Below are positions 23,246 through 35,100 of a stretch of DNA of 64,000 nt, piece after piece. The position numbers and the translations under genes were made by a program. Positions within the stretch are counted from its first letter, which is position 1, and each line of letters opens with the position of its first letter. The stretch comes from Limnomonas spitsbergensis (Eukaryota; Chlorophyta; Chlorophyceae; Chlamydomonadales). The notes beneath the pieces are model-generated. The model saw only the letters and a list, made by a program, of their open reading frames with translations, was not told the DNA's origin and did not search any database. Location of the stretch: NCBI GenBank assembly GCA_037349105.1, contig JAYJMM010000034.1, positions 744,001-808,000 of the forward strand, given 5' to 3'.

Positions 23246-26200
23246 ATGTCGGCTCATCACCAGGGTCTCTTGAATTTGACATCTCCTGCACCTGTTCATG
23301 CCTCAACAAGCCTTCATTTCTCCAGCTTCTCAGCTAGGCATCGTCTGATCCGTCCGCTCAGCAGGCTTCGAGGAACATCATGTGCCAACACGTCTGCCAA
23401 ACAGTCAGCACACTGCTTCCAGCCTTCAGTGCGAAGAAGCATCTTTGTGAGTGCTGTTGATCTTATCCCTTTTCAGTTGAGGACTTATGGGGAAAAAGCA
23501 GTGATTGACATCAGGGCTAGAGGCCCAAGTTCAAGAGTCTGACTGGATGTGATATGAGGGAATGAGCTGGGGCATGCATGAGGGAGTGAGTTGGAGCATG
23601 AGGGACTGAGGGAATGAGCTGGGGCATAAGCGACCGATGGGTGAAATTGGGACTGAGGGACCAAGCGATGAAAGCGGGGCATGCTTGCTGCAGCTTACGA
23701 GGGATTGATCTCGGTCAGAAGAAACTGGAAACCCGGACTTGATTTGGGATATGACGGAATGAGGCAATGAGCTACCGGTAGGCTATTAGAGAATGATCTG
23801 AAGCAGTCAGTATAATATTTCAAGCCTGCTACATACCTTGCATTCATTCGTAAAATTTTGTGCAGGGCAACCGGAGCCCGAGGTTGAGCCAGAGCAGTCC
23901 TGGCTCCCAGCAACAGCTCACCATCGGCGCATTGAGATTGACGGAAGGTGGTCATGCCGCCAGCCTGAGTGGTACAGCCATATCGGCTGCAACAGGTGGC
24001 TGTGGCAGCGGTGATCCTCTCTGCTATGGAGGAGTGGGCCCCATCCGTACAATTCCAATTACCAGTGACGGCCAGCAGCAGGTCCCATTCTCTGGCTGCG
24101 GCGGAACGGCAGTCAAGGCCTTGTCAGCATCATCACGTACTTTTCACTATATTACGAAGGTATGCATACACTTGTTTAGCACACTAAACGAACCTGAGCC
24201 AGTTGAACTGTTGAACTGTTCCCGGTCTTCCAGGCCGAAATTTATGTTTTGCACTGGTGATGAGTTGGCAACCTTGGTTGACGCCATCCGTACATCTTTG
24301 GCGACATACAGTACTTAACATAAGGAGGTGAAACTCCATTCCCCATGCCCTGGCACCCCTTGACTCCTCGGGAACAGCCGAGTGGCTCAAAGGGTGCAGC
24401 CAATCCACACATTAACTCGTACAAACATTGGACACGTAATAATGGTCATTCATCTTGAGATTCCTCCTCTCAGAAAGAGGAAAGCTGTACCTCAAGTATA
24501 ACATAGGAGGGTGCAGGAGATCAAGGAACAGTGCAGCTTGTGCCAAAGGACACATCTGCTCCATCCACTTTATGTCCGTACAGGCGTACACTATGTCCTA
24601 ACTCGGTTTCAGAACATGCAGCTTCGTGCACTGGCCTAAACATGTCACAGTGCGGCAGCTACCAGGAAATTATACTGTTGGGTTACGTGGCCAAACATGC
24701 CACGTGGCATGTTACCGTACTGGCGTCCTCTTTTGCTTTGTTTTTAATATCATGCAGAAATGCTGTATCTACTCACGATGCATCCTTGCATGTCCACTCT
24801 TGCCAAGTTTCAATTTCAAGGCCCAAGCATTTCCACTTTTAACATGACCCTCATTCTCCGCTACTTCTTCAGGTGTGGAGCGGCAAATGGATTGCCCAGG
24901 TGTGCATCCCGGGAGGCAAAGGAAAGAGGATGTATGGATGTTGCAGAGAAACCCCCAAAGCGGCAGCCAGGGATGCTGACATGTGAGTCCCAGGATATAG
25001 GCAGACGGCAGTTTGTGGATGCATAGATATCATTTTTGGAGGAAGAAACCTGGCCACAATGGTGTCAGGTGGAGTGAACTTTCCTGAATTTGTTAAATCC
25101 AATAGAGCATCACATCTGAAGGTGTGAAAAAGCTGAGATCAGCCAGCACATAAATCTTATTATGGCTAAATCTCAATCTACATTCTTACCATATCAGCCG
25201 CGGATCAAAAATGTATTCTATGTGCTGCGTCCTCCTGCAGTTATCAGGAACCATATGAAGCAGAGCCTTCCTAAATTTTCAAAGTGCATGCATTCAAGGC
25301 TGCTGTATTTGTTCATATTGCTAACTCTTTGATCAATATTGATTTTGTGGTGACACCAATTTGTGCCCTTCGTCATGTTCCTCATTATGCAGGCTAGCCT
25401 TCAAGCTGCGCTGCCCACAGTCACGGCGCAACTTCGAAATGCCCCCTGATCAAATGGCCCACCTAGAGTCAATAACATTGCAAGATATCAAGGCAGGACT
25501 GGTCACGAGGAGAGCTGCAGCCACCATGGAGATAGATACAGCGGAGAATGCAACATCTGCAACAACATCGATTGTGGATACTGAAGCTGTGCTACCAACT
25601 GTACCAACAGCAGCAGCAGCAGCGAGAGGAGCAGCAGCAGCCTGCTGTGAGGTGGATACTGCTACAGCAACACCAGTAGTAGCACCAACAACAACAGTAG
25701 CACCAGCAGCAACAACAGCCTGTGAGGTAGATAATGCTACAGCACCACCAGCAGCAGCACCGCCACCACCAGCCTCTTGGAAGTTGGATCCCGGAGCAGC
25801 AGCAGCAGCAGCAAGAGCCTCTGCGCAGGTGCATACTGCCCCAAAAACAGCAGCAGTAGGACGGCCACCACCAGCCTTTTGGAGGTTTGATCCCGGAGCA
25901 GCAGCAGCAACAGCTAGAGCCTCTGCGCAGGCGCGTACTGCCCCAACAGCAGCAGCAGCAGCTGCCTTTGGCCATGTGTCTAATCAGGCAGGCCTTCGGC
26001 TGCCACCGCTGTCACCACGGCAACAGAAACATGCGGACCGTCTGAATGAACGGCAGCCGGTAGGCGGGAGCTCTACAACAAGGGAGGCCAGCATTCGTCC
26101 TGGTCTGCAGCAACGCAGTCAAGCAGGTATCGGGGCAGTAAGCATCAATGCCAGAATGCTTACAAATATGATCATGAATTGTGAAACTCTGGACCAATTG

Positions 26201-28129
26201 GACTCTCTGGTTGTGGAGTTCCGGTCCAGCTTCAATTACATTCATGCATCAGCTGCCGTGACGCAAGCACAGAGGCTGATTCGCGGCCCAGTCAGAGATG
26301 AGGGGAGGGAGGCGGATGTTGTAGCCAAACTTATGAAGCTGGTCCAGCAGCACATGCCCAGCATGGGTGCCCAAGGAGTCGCAAACTGCATGCATGCTGT
26401 TGCCAAGCTTGACTATTGGTCTAGCGGCACGCTAGAGCCTTTAGTTAGACGAGCCTCATCGAAAATCTCAGACTTCAAATCAAGACACCTGGCTAACATG
26501 CTCTGGGCAATGGCAACGCTTCAATTCAGGGATGAAGCCTTCACAGATGCACTTCTTTGTGAAGCAGAGTTCAAACTGCCCAGCTTCAATTCGCAAGACC
26601 TGGCCAACACCATCTGGGCCATGGCAAAGCTGGATCACTCAGATACAGCCCTCACAGAAGCTCTTCTCTTGGAAGCAAAGGCCAAGCTGCCCAGCTTCAA
26701 TTCTCAAGCGCTGGCCAACACCATCTGGGCCATGGCGACGCTGGGGCACTCAGATGTAGCCTTCACGGATGCTCTTCTCTGCGAGGCAAAGGCCAAGCTG
26801 TCTAGCTTCAATTCTCAAGAGCTGGCCAACACCATGTGGGCCATGGCGACGCTGGGGCACTCAGATGTAGCCTTCACGGATGCTCTTCTCTGCGAGGCAA
26901 AGGCCAAGCTGTCTAGCTTCAATTCTCAAAACCTGGCCAACACCATCTGGGCCATGGCGACGCTGGGGCACTCAGATGTAGCCTTCACGGATGCTCTTCT
27001 CTGCGAGGCAAAGGCCAAGCTGTCTAGCTTCTTTTCTCAAAACCTGGCCAACACCATCTGGGCCATGGCGACGCTGGGGCACTCAGATGTAGCCTTCACG
27101 GATGCTCTTCTCTGCGAGGCAAAGGCCAAGCTGTCTAGCTTCAATTCTCAAAAACTGGCCAACACCATGTGGGCCATGGCCAAGCTGGGGCATTCAGATA
27201 TAGCCCTCGTGGATGCTCTTCTCTGCGAGGCAAAGGCCAAGCTGTCTAGCTTCAATTCTCAAGCGCTGGCCAACACCATCTGGGCCATGGCAAAGCTGGG
27301 GCACTCAGATATAGCCCTCATGGATGCTCTTCTCTGCGAGGCAAAGGCCAAGCTGTCTAGCTTCAATTCTCAAGGGCTGGCCAACACCATCTGGGCCATG
27401 GCCAAGCTGGGGCATTCAGATATAGCCCTCATGGATGCTCTTCTCTGCGAGGCAAAGGCCAAGCTGTCTAGCTTCAATGCTCAAGAGCTGGCCAACACCA
27501 TCTGGGCCATGGCAAAGCTGGGGCATTCAGATATAGCCCTCATTGATGCACTTCTCTGCGAGACAAAGGCCAAGCTGTCTAGCTTCAATTCTCAAGCGCT
27601 GGCCAACACCATCTGGGCCATGGCAAAGCTGGGGCACTCAGATATAGCCCTCATGGATGCTCTTCTCTGCGAGGCAAAGGCCAAGCTGTCTAGCTTCAAT
27701 TCTCAAGGGCTGGCCAACACCATCTGGGCCATGGCCAAGCTGGGGCATTCAGATATAGCCCTCATGGATGCTCTTCTCTGTGAGGCAAAGGCCAAGCTGT
27801 CTAGCTTCAATGCTCAAGAGCTGGCCAACACCATCTGGGCCATGGCAAAGCTGGGGCATTCAGATATAGCCCTCATGGATGCTCTTCTCTGCGAGGCAAA
27901 GGCCAAGCTGTCTAGCTTCAATTCGCAAGACCTGGACGACACTATCTGGGCCATGGCCAAGCTAAGGCACTCCAATACGGCCTTCACTGATGCTCTTGTC
28001 CTAGAAGCCAAGGCCAAGCTGTCAAGCTTCAATTCTCAGCAGCTGTCCAGCACTATCTGGGCCATGGCGAAGCTGAAGTATTCTGATCCAGCCTTTACAC
28101 ATGCTCTCATGCTTGAGTCTTGGAAGTGA
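23246..28129 (+). CDS. AP2-OPR gene copy 3, expanded array, late frameshift
   Basis: Exons 23246-23446, 23866-24159, 24873-24982 and 25393-28129 join in the same phases as copy 1 and encode about 1113 residues. The presequence-like N-terminus, AP2 segments and Ala-rich linker are conserved. The 37-residue array has about 15 units before the stop, against about ten in copy 1. Later units have IALMDALL in place of VAFTDALL. Near 28110 an insertion (ATGCTTGAGTCTTGG then AAGTGA) shifts the frame and ends the protein. The remaining 2.5 repeats continue open in another frame to a stop at 28441-28443 (LSWACVKLDVADFTHF). The copy could be functional with a trimmed C-terminus, or be in early decay. 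Confidence 0.78.
23550..23675 (+). repeat. Intron 1 minisatellite, copy 3
   Basis: Shortest of the three versions of the GAGCTGGGGCATG / GAGTTGGAGCATGAGG array, in intron 1 (23447-23865). Confidence 0.65.
27241..27906 (+). repeat. Two copies of a 333-bp (three-repeat) block in the copy 3 array
   Basis: The array period is 111 bp (37 codons). Units with the variable residues SQALAN, SQGLAN and AQELAN occur in that order, then again in the same order exactly 333 bp later (27261 versus 27594 for CAAGCGCTGGCCAACACC). The copies are almost identical, which indicates a recent three-unit duplication. Confidence 0.9.
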
Positions 28130-28443
28130 AGTTGAAACTGTCTAGCTTCAATTTGCAAGCGCTGGCCAAGAACATCTTGGCCATGGCCATGCTGGGGCAC
28201 TCAGATGCAGTCTGCGCAGATTCCCTTCTCTGTGAAGCAAAGGTCAATCTGTCCATCTTCAGTTTGCATGAGCTGACCCCCACTGTCTGGGCCATGGTGA
28301 CGCTTGGGCACACTGATGCTGCGTTCTCGTATGCTCTCCTTCGAGTGGGTATGACAGAATTGCAAACCTTCAAGGCCAAAGATTTGGCCATGTTGTCCTG
28401 GGCTTGTGTCAAGCTTGATGTCGCGGACTTCACTCACTTTTGA

Positions 28444-29198
28444 TGTTAACCAGGGACTCGCACTTTTGTTGAGTTTTTTTTCATGTGTGATTTAGCCCCT
28501 TACTCATCATGGACGCTAGTTACGGGAGGCAGCGTATGGTACCAAGACCCAATGATCACTGGTGTGGGAACTTGGGGACACAATATTCCACCCCGGAACT
28601 GCTTGTGGCCCCACACACCCCTGGTTGGAACCCTGGTTATATCTGATTCATGTTTTGGCAACGCCAGCTGAGATGACTGTCCTCGTAGCTGGTTTGCAGG
28701 GATAAGACATGTTGATGCAAGTTCCCCATTCAAAATTCAAATATTGCCATCTATGGTGTCTATGGTGAGGTTAGTAGGGTCAGGGTCTGGCTACTTCTGC
28801 CTTCCGTTTCGTTAGCTCTGCGTTTAAACGGGTTGCCAGACCGATTTGTCTTCTTTGCGCCCAATGGACTGAAAAGGGGAGAAATTTGGGAAGTATACTA
28901 AAGGGTGCCCAGAGACTGTTACAAAAAATCATAAGTCTGCTGCTGCGGCCAGGCAGACAGCATAGGGGAAATAGTGTTGCGGAGCTCCCGGGGCATACGA
29001 GGGTGGGTCAAAGACGATTCCAGTATTTATTTAGTGAAGGACCCCAGTCAAGATTGGATAAAAATTGCTATACCATTGCAACCGAGTGCCAACAGCAGGA
29101 GTAGAATAAGACTACCATGCATGGCAGCATTTGCGCCTGTGATAACACGAATAAACAAAAGCAGGAAAAAATCAGAATCACTGGGGAAATCATGGTAG
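28444..29198. other. Diverged downstream flank of copy 3
   Basis: No gene. The segment corresponds in position to 8.7-9.5 kb of unit 1, with scattered similarity only, for example GCCCAATGGACT near 28860. Confidence 0.4.
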
Positions 29199-29289
29199 CA
29201 CGATATGGCATGATACGGCATGATACGGCATGATACGGCATGATACGGCATGATACGGCATGCTACGGCATGATACGGCATGATACGGG
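29199..29289 (+). repeat. 10-bp minisatellite GGCATGATAC
   Basis: About nine consecutive copies of GGCATGATAC with a single C substitution (GGCATGCTAC) in one unit. The flanking unit is also decayed (GATATGGCATG). Confidence 0.95.
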
Positions 29290-29869
29290 TCAGCCGGATT
29301 GTGCTACCATGGGGGAAATCACTGCACCCTCATTCTTTGGAGAGGAGAAGAAAAACGCATGTCCGATATAGAGACACAAATAATGGGCGCCATGCAGTCA
29401 CTAGAGCTCTGGAAGCGGGCGCCAACTGAGCCCGCCCCGTCAAGAAAAAATAGAATGCCATGCTCTGAGCTGAATGACTGTGCGAACGAAGGCAAGCTTG
29501 AGCTCAACACATAAAAGCTACAGGGCGGAAACAGAGCAGACCAATGGCCTTGCTTTTGGCATCTGATGATCATGGGCCACTGAGCGCCCCTTATTAAGAG
29601 ACAATTAATGAATGCAACTGGTTGTCCCATCGCCCTCAGCAAACGTATTCTGGTCCCAATGCACCTACAGGCGCATAATGGATTGGCATTGATATAGAAT
29701 GTACAACTGTATCACGCTCGCCCATTCGTCGGCCCATGCAGCCTGTCAGATATCACTGCTAACACGTGGCCGTTGGCGACGGGGCGCATGAGAGTGTTGG
29801 ACCTGATGCCCACGTGACCGAGCCTCTTGAGCCGGGCCCAGAGGTGTAACGTCCTTGACCTGATGCCCA

Positions 29870-30215
29870 GCAAGCCAGCCCACTCATGTCGGCAGCTGTG
29901 GCGGCCGACATGCAGCTCACGATCAGACAGAGCACCGGACAGTGCAACCGGTGCATTGAGCTTGTAGGATGCCTTAAAGGAGCTGCAGCAGACCGACACA
30001 TAGCCGCTACCCGTCATAGAGGTGCTGGTGCTAGTTGGCGCAGCCTGCGAGCAGGCCCAGCTAAATGTCAACGCCATGGAGGACCCCAGGGACACCACCA
30101 TGGAGCAGAGCACAGTCCTGCGGCCGCCTACTAATGCCTGGCTTCAGTCTGTGGCGGGCGCCGGCGCACTCCAAGAGCGGAATTAGTAAGAGGGCGTGTC
30201 TGCTCTCTTTTTCTC
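29870..30215 (+). mobile_element. Degraded non-LTR retrotransposon fragment (same family as 59330)
   Basis: CCACTCATGTCGGCAGCTGT and ATGCAGCTCACGATCAGACA match the start of the element fragments at 59340 and 54090. The later part matches too (CCTGCGGCCGCCTAC followed by GCCTGGCTTCAGTC). Frames are interrupted and the zinc-binding 3' part is absent. An element 3'-terminus motif (GGCCCAGAGGTGTAACGTCC) sits just upstream at about 29837-29857. Confidence 0.6.
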
Positions 30216-31399
30216 CCTCTTTACCTGTCTCCCCTTCAGTTTTCAAGGAGACAGGTGGGTGCTGACGTGGTCGAGCCTTTGTTTTAGCAGGGACAATGGG
30301 ATAATGGGGAGCAAATCTTGACCGGCCTTAGGCCGGTAGCCCAAGCATGGGGACATGCATGGTGCATCTGGACCCCCCAGGTGTAGGCCACGCAGTAGCT
30401 GAGTTGTAGCTAAATTATCTTCAAGGAACCCAGCTTCACACCTGACCCCTCTAGCCCTAATTTTCTTTCTCCACACCTCTTAACCCTACCTCAAGCAGTT
30501 AGATACCCATGCGGCTGATCCTTTTAAGCAAGGCCCAGAGGTGTGACGTCAATGACACCTGAGTACCTGACGTAGCCCCATCATGATTAACAGTACAGTC
30601 TTGAACACGCGTGCGACCCGTAAGTTTGTTCAAAGAAACGAGAAGTAGAACTGAGGGCATGGGCTCTGCCTTTAATATCACCCACTCCGCCTTCATGGGC
30701 TTCTTGGTCTGGAGCTGATCACTCCGTCCCTGAAAACTGCCAGGTGCTAATGATACCAGGGGGCCTACACCTCCACTGATATGAATCAGTGTGTATTATA
30801 GTCTGCACCAGATGACCTTTGACGGGCCGATGGGCAGTCGCTTCTGGGCCGATGGGGACCAAATCAAGCGACAAGGCTTGTTTCACCAAGCCCCGGTGGA
30901 GTTGAGACAGTAGCAAACTTGCCGCCGGTGGTAGAGGGACAATGCAGGATGCACATGTGGCATGGCTTGCATGAGTTTGAAGTGAAGAATAGGGGCATCC
31001 AGTGCTACATGGGGTAGCACTTGCTGACATGACCTCTTGTGCATGGCCCAGAGGTGTAACGTCATTGACATGCTGACATGCATGGTGGGCTAGCGTAAGG
31101 ATTGTAAGGATTGTCATATTCGTGTTGTGGGTCTGGAACCCTGAAACCGCTATGTGTGCCCTGCATTCCGAAGCAGATCTGGCAGCCTAAGCAGCCACGA
31201 AACCGTTATTTGTGCTAACTTGGATTTCGAATGCCCGAACTACAATGTTGTCACGTGCTTCTGAATCGGCTTCTTGCATGCATGTTTATACTGCATGTAT
31301 CTTCAGCTCATGCTTCACCCCTACTGGATGTGGTTAATAACAATTCCGCTGTAAAAGCCTGCCGCACCATCCATCTTCCAGATCTCAGCGATGGCACCA
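30216..31399. other. Repeat debris, no gene
   Basis: It contains two retrotransposon 3'-terminus fragments: AGGCCCAGAGGTGTGACGTC near 30533 and GGCCCAGAGGTGTAACGTCA near 31043. It also contains two members of the dispersed DR family, at about 30315-30420 (GACCGGCCTTAGGCCGGTAG) and 30825-30910. No frame shows a known domain. Confidence 0.5.
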
Positions 31400-32129
31400 C
31401 AATGCGCTACAGGCCGGTAGTCAACCCACAGCCCAGCACAATCACCACAGCAGCTCCAATCGCACTTAATGCATGATCTATGACTGACATATGGTCCCCG
31501 GACCTGAGAAATGGCCATGGCCATGCCCTGTTCCAGTAAGAGGCCTGGATCAGTGGCATCGAATCTACACCGAGGATGTTGAGCCCTGGTCGAATATGCC
31601 TCACGAATATGGGAGCAAGGCTGCATGAGGTTATTCATGCTTGTGACACAAACAATAGCATCTCTGACCTGGAATTTTACTAATGCCCCCATGGATGCCT
31701 CTATGATTATATCCAAACTGGGGCAGTTTCTCCCCATGGGAATCAAAACGTAAGAACCCTGGGGGATATTTAACTAATGATACCTCTGATTAACCTCTCC
31801 CTCATGCAACACAATCCTCTGCCACACATCTTCCAGCCACGCTTCTACTTACTCCACAAACCACATTTCCGGTATTTCAGCATTTCCCTCAAGCCACACT
31901 TTGGCGTTTTCTTCCTTTCCCTAGGGAGTTTTGAATCATTGTTACCAAAAAATGAAAGAAAGAAGACCTAAAAGCGTGGCTTTTACGGAAGCACACCGCA
32001 TGACGACCGCACACCAAAGACATGTTCATACATGTTTTTGCTCTGATCTCCAGGATCAAATACTTATACGAAAGGCTACAGCGGATAAGGAGGCGGGGTA
32101 CCCACCACCGGTGGTGGTGGTGGCCTGAC

Positions 32130-35100
32130 CTGCGTGGCCACCTTCATGTCCATAGTGGCGTCCATGAACCACTGGTCGGCTTTATGATGGACCTTGAGGG
32201 AATACATGCCGCGCTTCATCCGCGCAGCCAGGGCAGTTATGTTGAGGGCCTGTAAAGATAGAGCAATTGGGGGTTAGGGAGACAGCTGAGGCAGCCACAG
32301 TGGGAAAAGCCACTTGAAGGCTGTTCCCTGTTGGTGCCTGCTAGGAAAACTGAGCGACATCCAAACCACATGCACCACAGTCGCCCCAATCTGTCCTTTC
32401 CTTCAACTCCTCTTGAGTGCCGTTTGAAGCTCAAACCACAGTCATGCCGGTCATTCCAGTCTCTGCCCCCCTCTACTATCATCCTCATCATTATCATCAT
32501 CAGCACAGCAGCATCCAGTTTGCTTACTTGGAACGTTGGATTGGCCGGGCTGTTGAAGTATAGGGTCTTGTGCGTATGGTCACGGAGCACTGTCCATTGC
32601 GTGCGGTCAAAGTACACGTCAGAGCCGATGACCTCCAGCTGGCCGTCGTAATTGAGGCCAAGAGGGAGCTGCACCTGCACATGATAAGAGGAGAGGGTTG
32701 CAATGGTCAGAATAAAAGCATCGCATGAGAGGGGGAGGGGAGGGGAGGGTTGTAATGGTCAGGATAAAAGCATCGCATGAGAGGGGGAGGGGAGGGGAGG
32801 GTTGCAATGGTCAGGATAAAAGCATCACATGAGAGGGGGAGGGAGGGGAGGGTTGTAATGGTCAGGATAAAAGCACCACATGAGAGGGGGGGGAGAGGAG
32901 AGGGTTGCAATGGTCAGGATAAAAGCATCACATGAGAGGGGGAGGGAGGGGAGGGTTGTAATGGTCAGGATAAAAGCATCGTATGAGAGGGGGAGGGAGG
33001 GTAGGGTTGTAATGGTCGGGATGAAAGCATCACATGAGAGGGGGAGGGGAGGGGAGGGTTGCAATGGTCAGGATAAAAGCATCCCATGAGAGGGGGAGGG
33101 AGGGGAGGGTTGCAATGGTCAGGATAAAAGCACCACATGAGACACCGCTGCAAGCTGCATTTATTCTTCCTGCAAAGGTGCATGTATATGTTTATCTCGT
33201 CCCCTTTATATTTAGGTACATGGTCCCTGTGTCCCCTGTTTCCCCTGTTCCTACCTTATTGAGGATGTTCATGACCTCAATCAGTTCAGGCTTCCCTGGG
33301 GTGAGGCCGTAGAAGGGTGAGTAGGATGGGGACTTGTCGCTCCTGAAAGGGAAGACAGCGATGGCTTGGTTCAGGAGGGCCATGCGCTGGAAGCGGCCTG
33401 TGAGCAGAGTTGTTTCGGGGAGTGAAGGAATTGTCGGTTTGAGCAGAGGTGAGAGGATCGGGACATGAAGGTGCCGACTGGTGGTGAGAATTGCAAATGA
33501 AATTTATTATCAGGATGGGTGACTGGCATCCTGGTACGGACGGAAGGGACCTTCACATGCAGCGGCAAGGGCCATGGCAGGATGTTGGAAAGGACAAATA
33601 GGCGGGACAGGTTCAGAAGCCACGGACTATGTTGATTTACTGATAGCTGGTAGAGAGCATTTACCTCAAAGCCATAAAATTAGCATTCATAAATCATAAC
33701 ACGAGTGTGATTGCCACCATGCCCAGCACACAACCATGACCATCAGCTCACCGATGGGAGAGAAGTCACCAGGCAGGGGAAAGAATCCTGGCTTAGGGGT
33801 GCCATCCTGGAGCACAGTATCATTCTGTGCAGGGCCATGAGGACAGCAGACCGGGATCAGAGAGCAGGCAAAGCAACATGTCATGTAGATAGAGGGAGGA
33901 GCAGCTCAACAGACGAAGAATAAGAGTAGACAGTGATAACCTGGGTAATGCTGAAGATTTGTGTGTGGTTGCATCACCGTATCTTTGAGCACCCTTCAGC
34001 TTAAATTCAGCTACATCAAAGTGGCTGAGGGGCCTGGTATAACAAGCCCTGCTGCTTAGTCCACCAGTCTAAGTTTTATCCAGGAGGCTTTGTGGTGGCC
34101 GCTCAGCGGCACCTTCAAGATGGTCTGGTGCACGATAAAATAAACATAGGGGTGTACAGCAGTGTCACTCACCGCCGTGGTCATACGGAACTCTTCAAGA
34201 AGCAACATTTGCTCGGGGAACTGGGGCTGATTGGTGAGAATGCCCAGAAAATTATCCTGCAGGGGGGACCAACCGCTTTATCCATCTGATATGTGCAACA
34301 GCCATCATCTTTCACTGGCAATCCACATGCGAGTGGCAGAAAAATATTTGAGCCCTGCAAGACCTCAACCTAACAAACCCTTTAGCCTAAGCGTCCACTC
34401 GCATGCATCAACAGCTTTCCAGTGTCAGTTTCAAACAGCCATCATCCATCGCTGGCAATCCACATCCAAGCTACTGAACAATATTTGACCCCTGCTAGAC
34501 ATCAACCCTCTCAACCCACCACACCCTTAACTCTAAGCGTCCACTCACATGTATCAGCAGCTTTCCAGTGTCAGCTTCAAACTCGATGACGATGGCATTT
34601 CCCTCAGCATCGACTACACTGAAGTGAAGCGACATAAATGTCCCCAGGGCACTCTCCACGTAACTCTGGTAGACTGGTGGCAACTCAAAATTGACGACCT
34701 GGCATGGTGAATCAGAGCTGGTCATCAGGTAAAACGTGTTGGCAGAGGGTCGCTCAAAAGGGATTTGGAAAGGGCCAAAGACAGAGAGGCCCAGATGGTA
34801 CTTCTAAAAATGTGCAAGACTCAGCATTTTGAGCGGGGTATCCTGACAATATCGAACTGAACTAAAGAGTCATGAGGCTAGGCCATTTTCAAATAACGAA
34901 TTAATGATGGATCGGTTTACATGATTAACCATCACAAAAGGTTTTCATGCCGCTGGCATCCATTTACCTGGATCACTGCCATGGCATCCTTGACTTCCTG
35001 GACAGTGGCAAAGCTTCCCAACAGGAACACAGACAGATCCTGGTAATTGCAGAGGAGCAGTATGGGATGGGGGACAGAGAGGACTTGAGGGGAGGGGGGG

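Larger units (their letters stand above)
22776..29812 (+). repeat. Tandem unit 3 of 3, chimeric and right-truncated
   Basis: From 22776 to about 27.2 kb it is near-identical to units 1 and 2. From there through the gene end to about 29.81 kb it is still alignable, in the same order, to 8.4-10.3 kb of unit 1 but clearly diverged (for example the block with AGAATGCCATGCTCTGAGCTG near 29452). The PRODH portion is absent and retrotransposon debris follows. Confidence 0.75.

Noticed and set aside
29199..29289. CRISPR-like direct repeats
   Set aside because: Units are contiguous 10-mers without spacers, in a eukaryotic intron-rich context.
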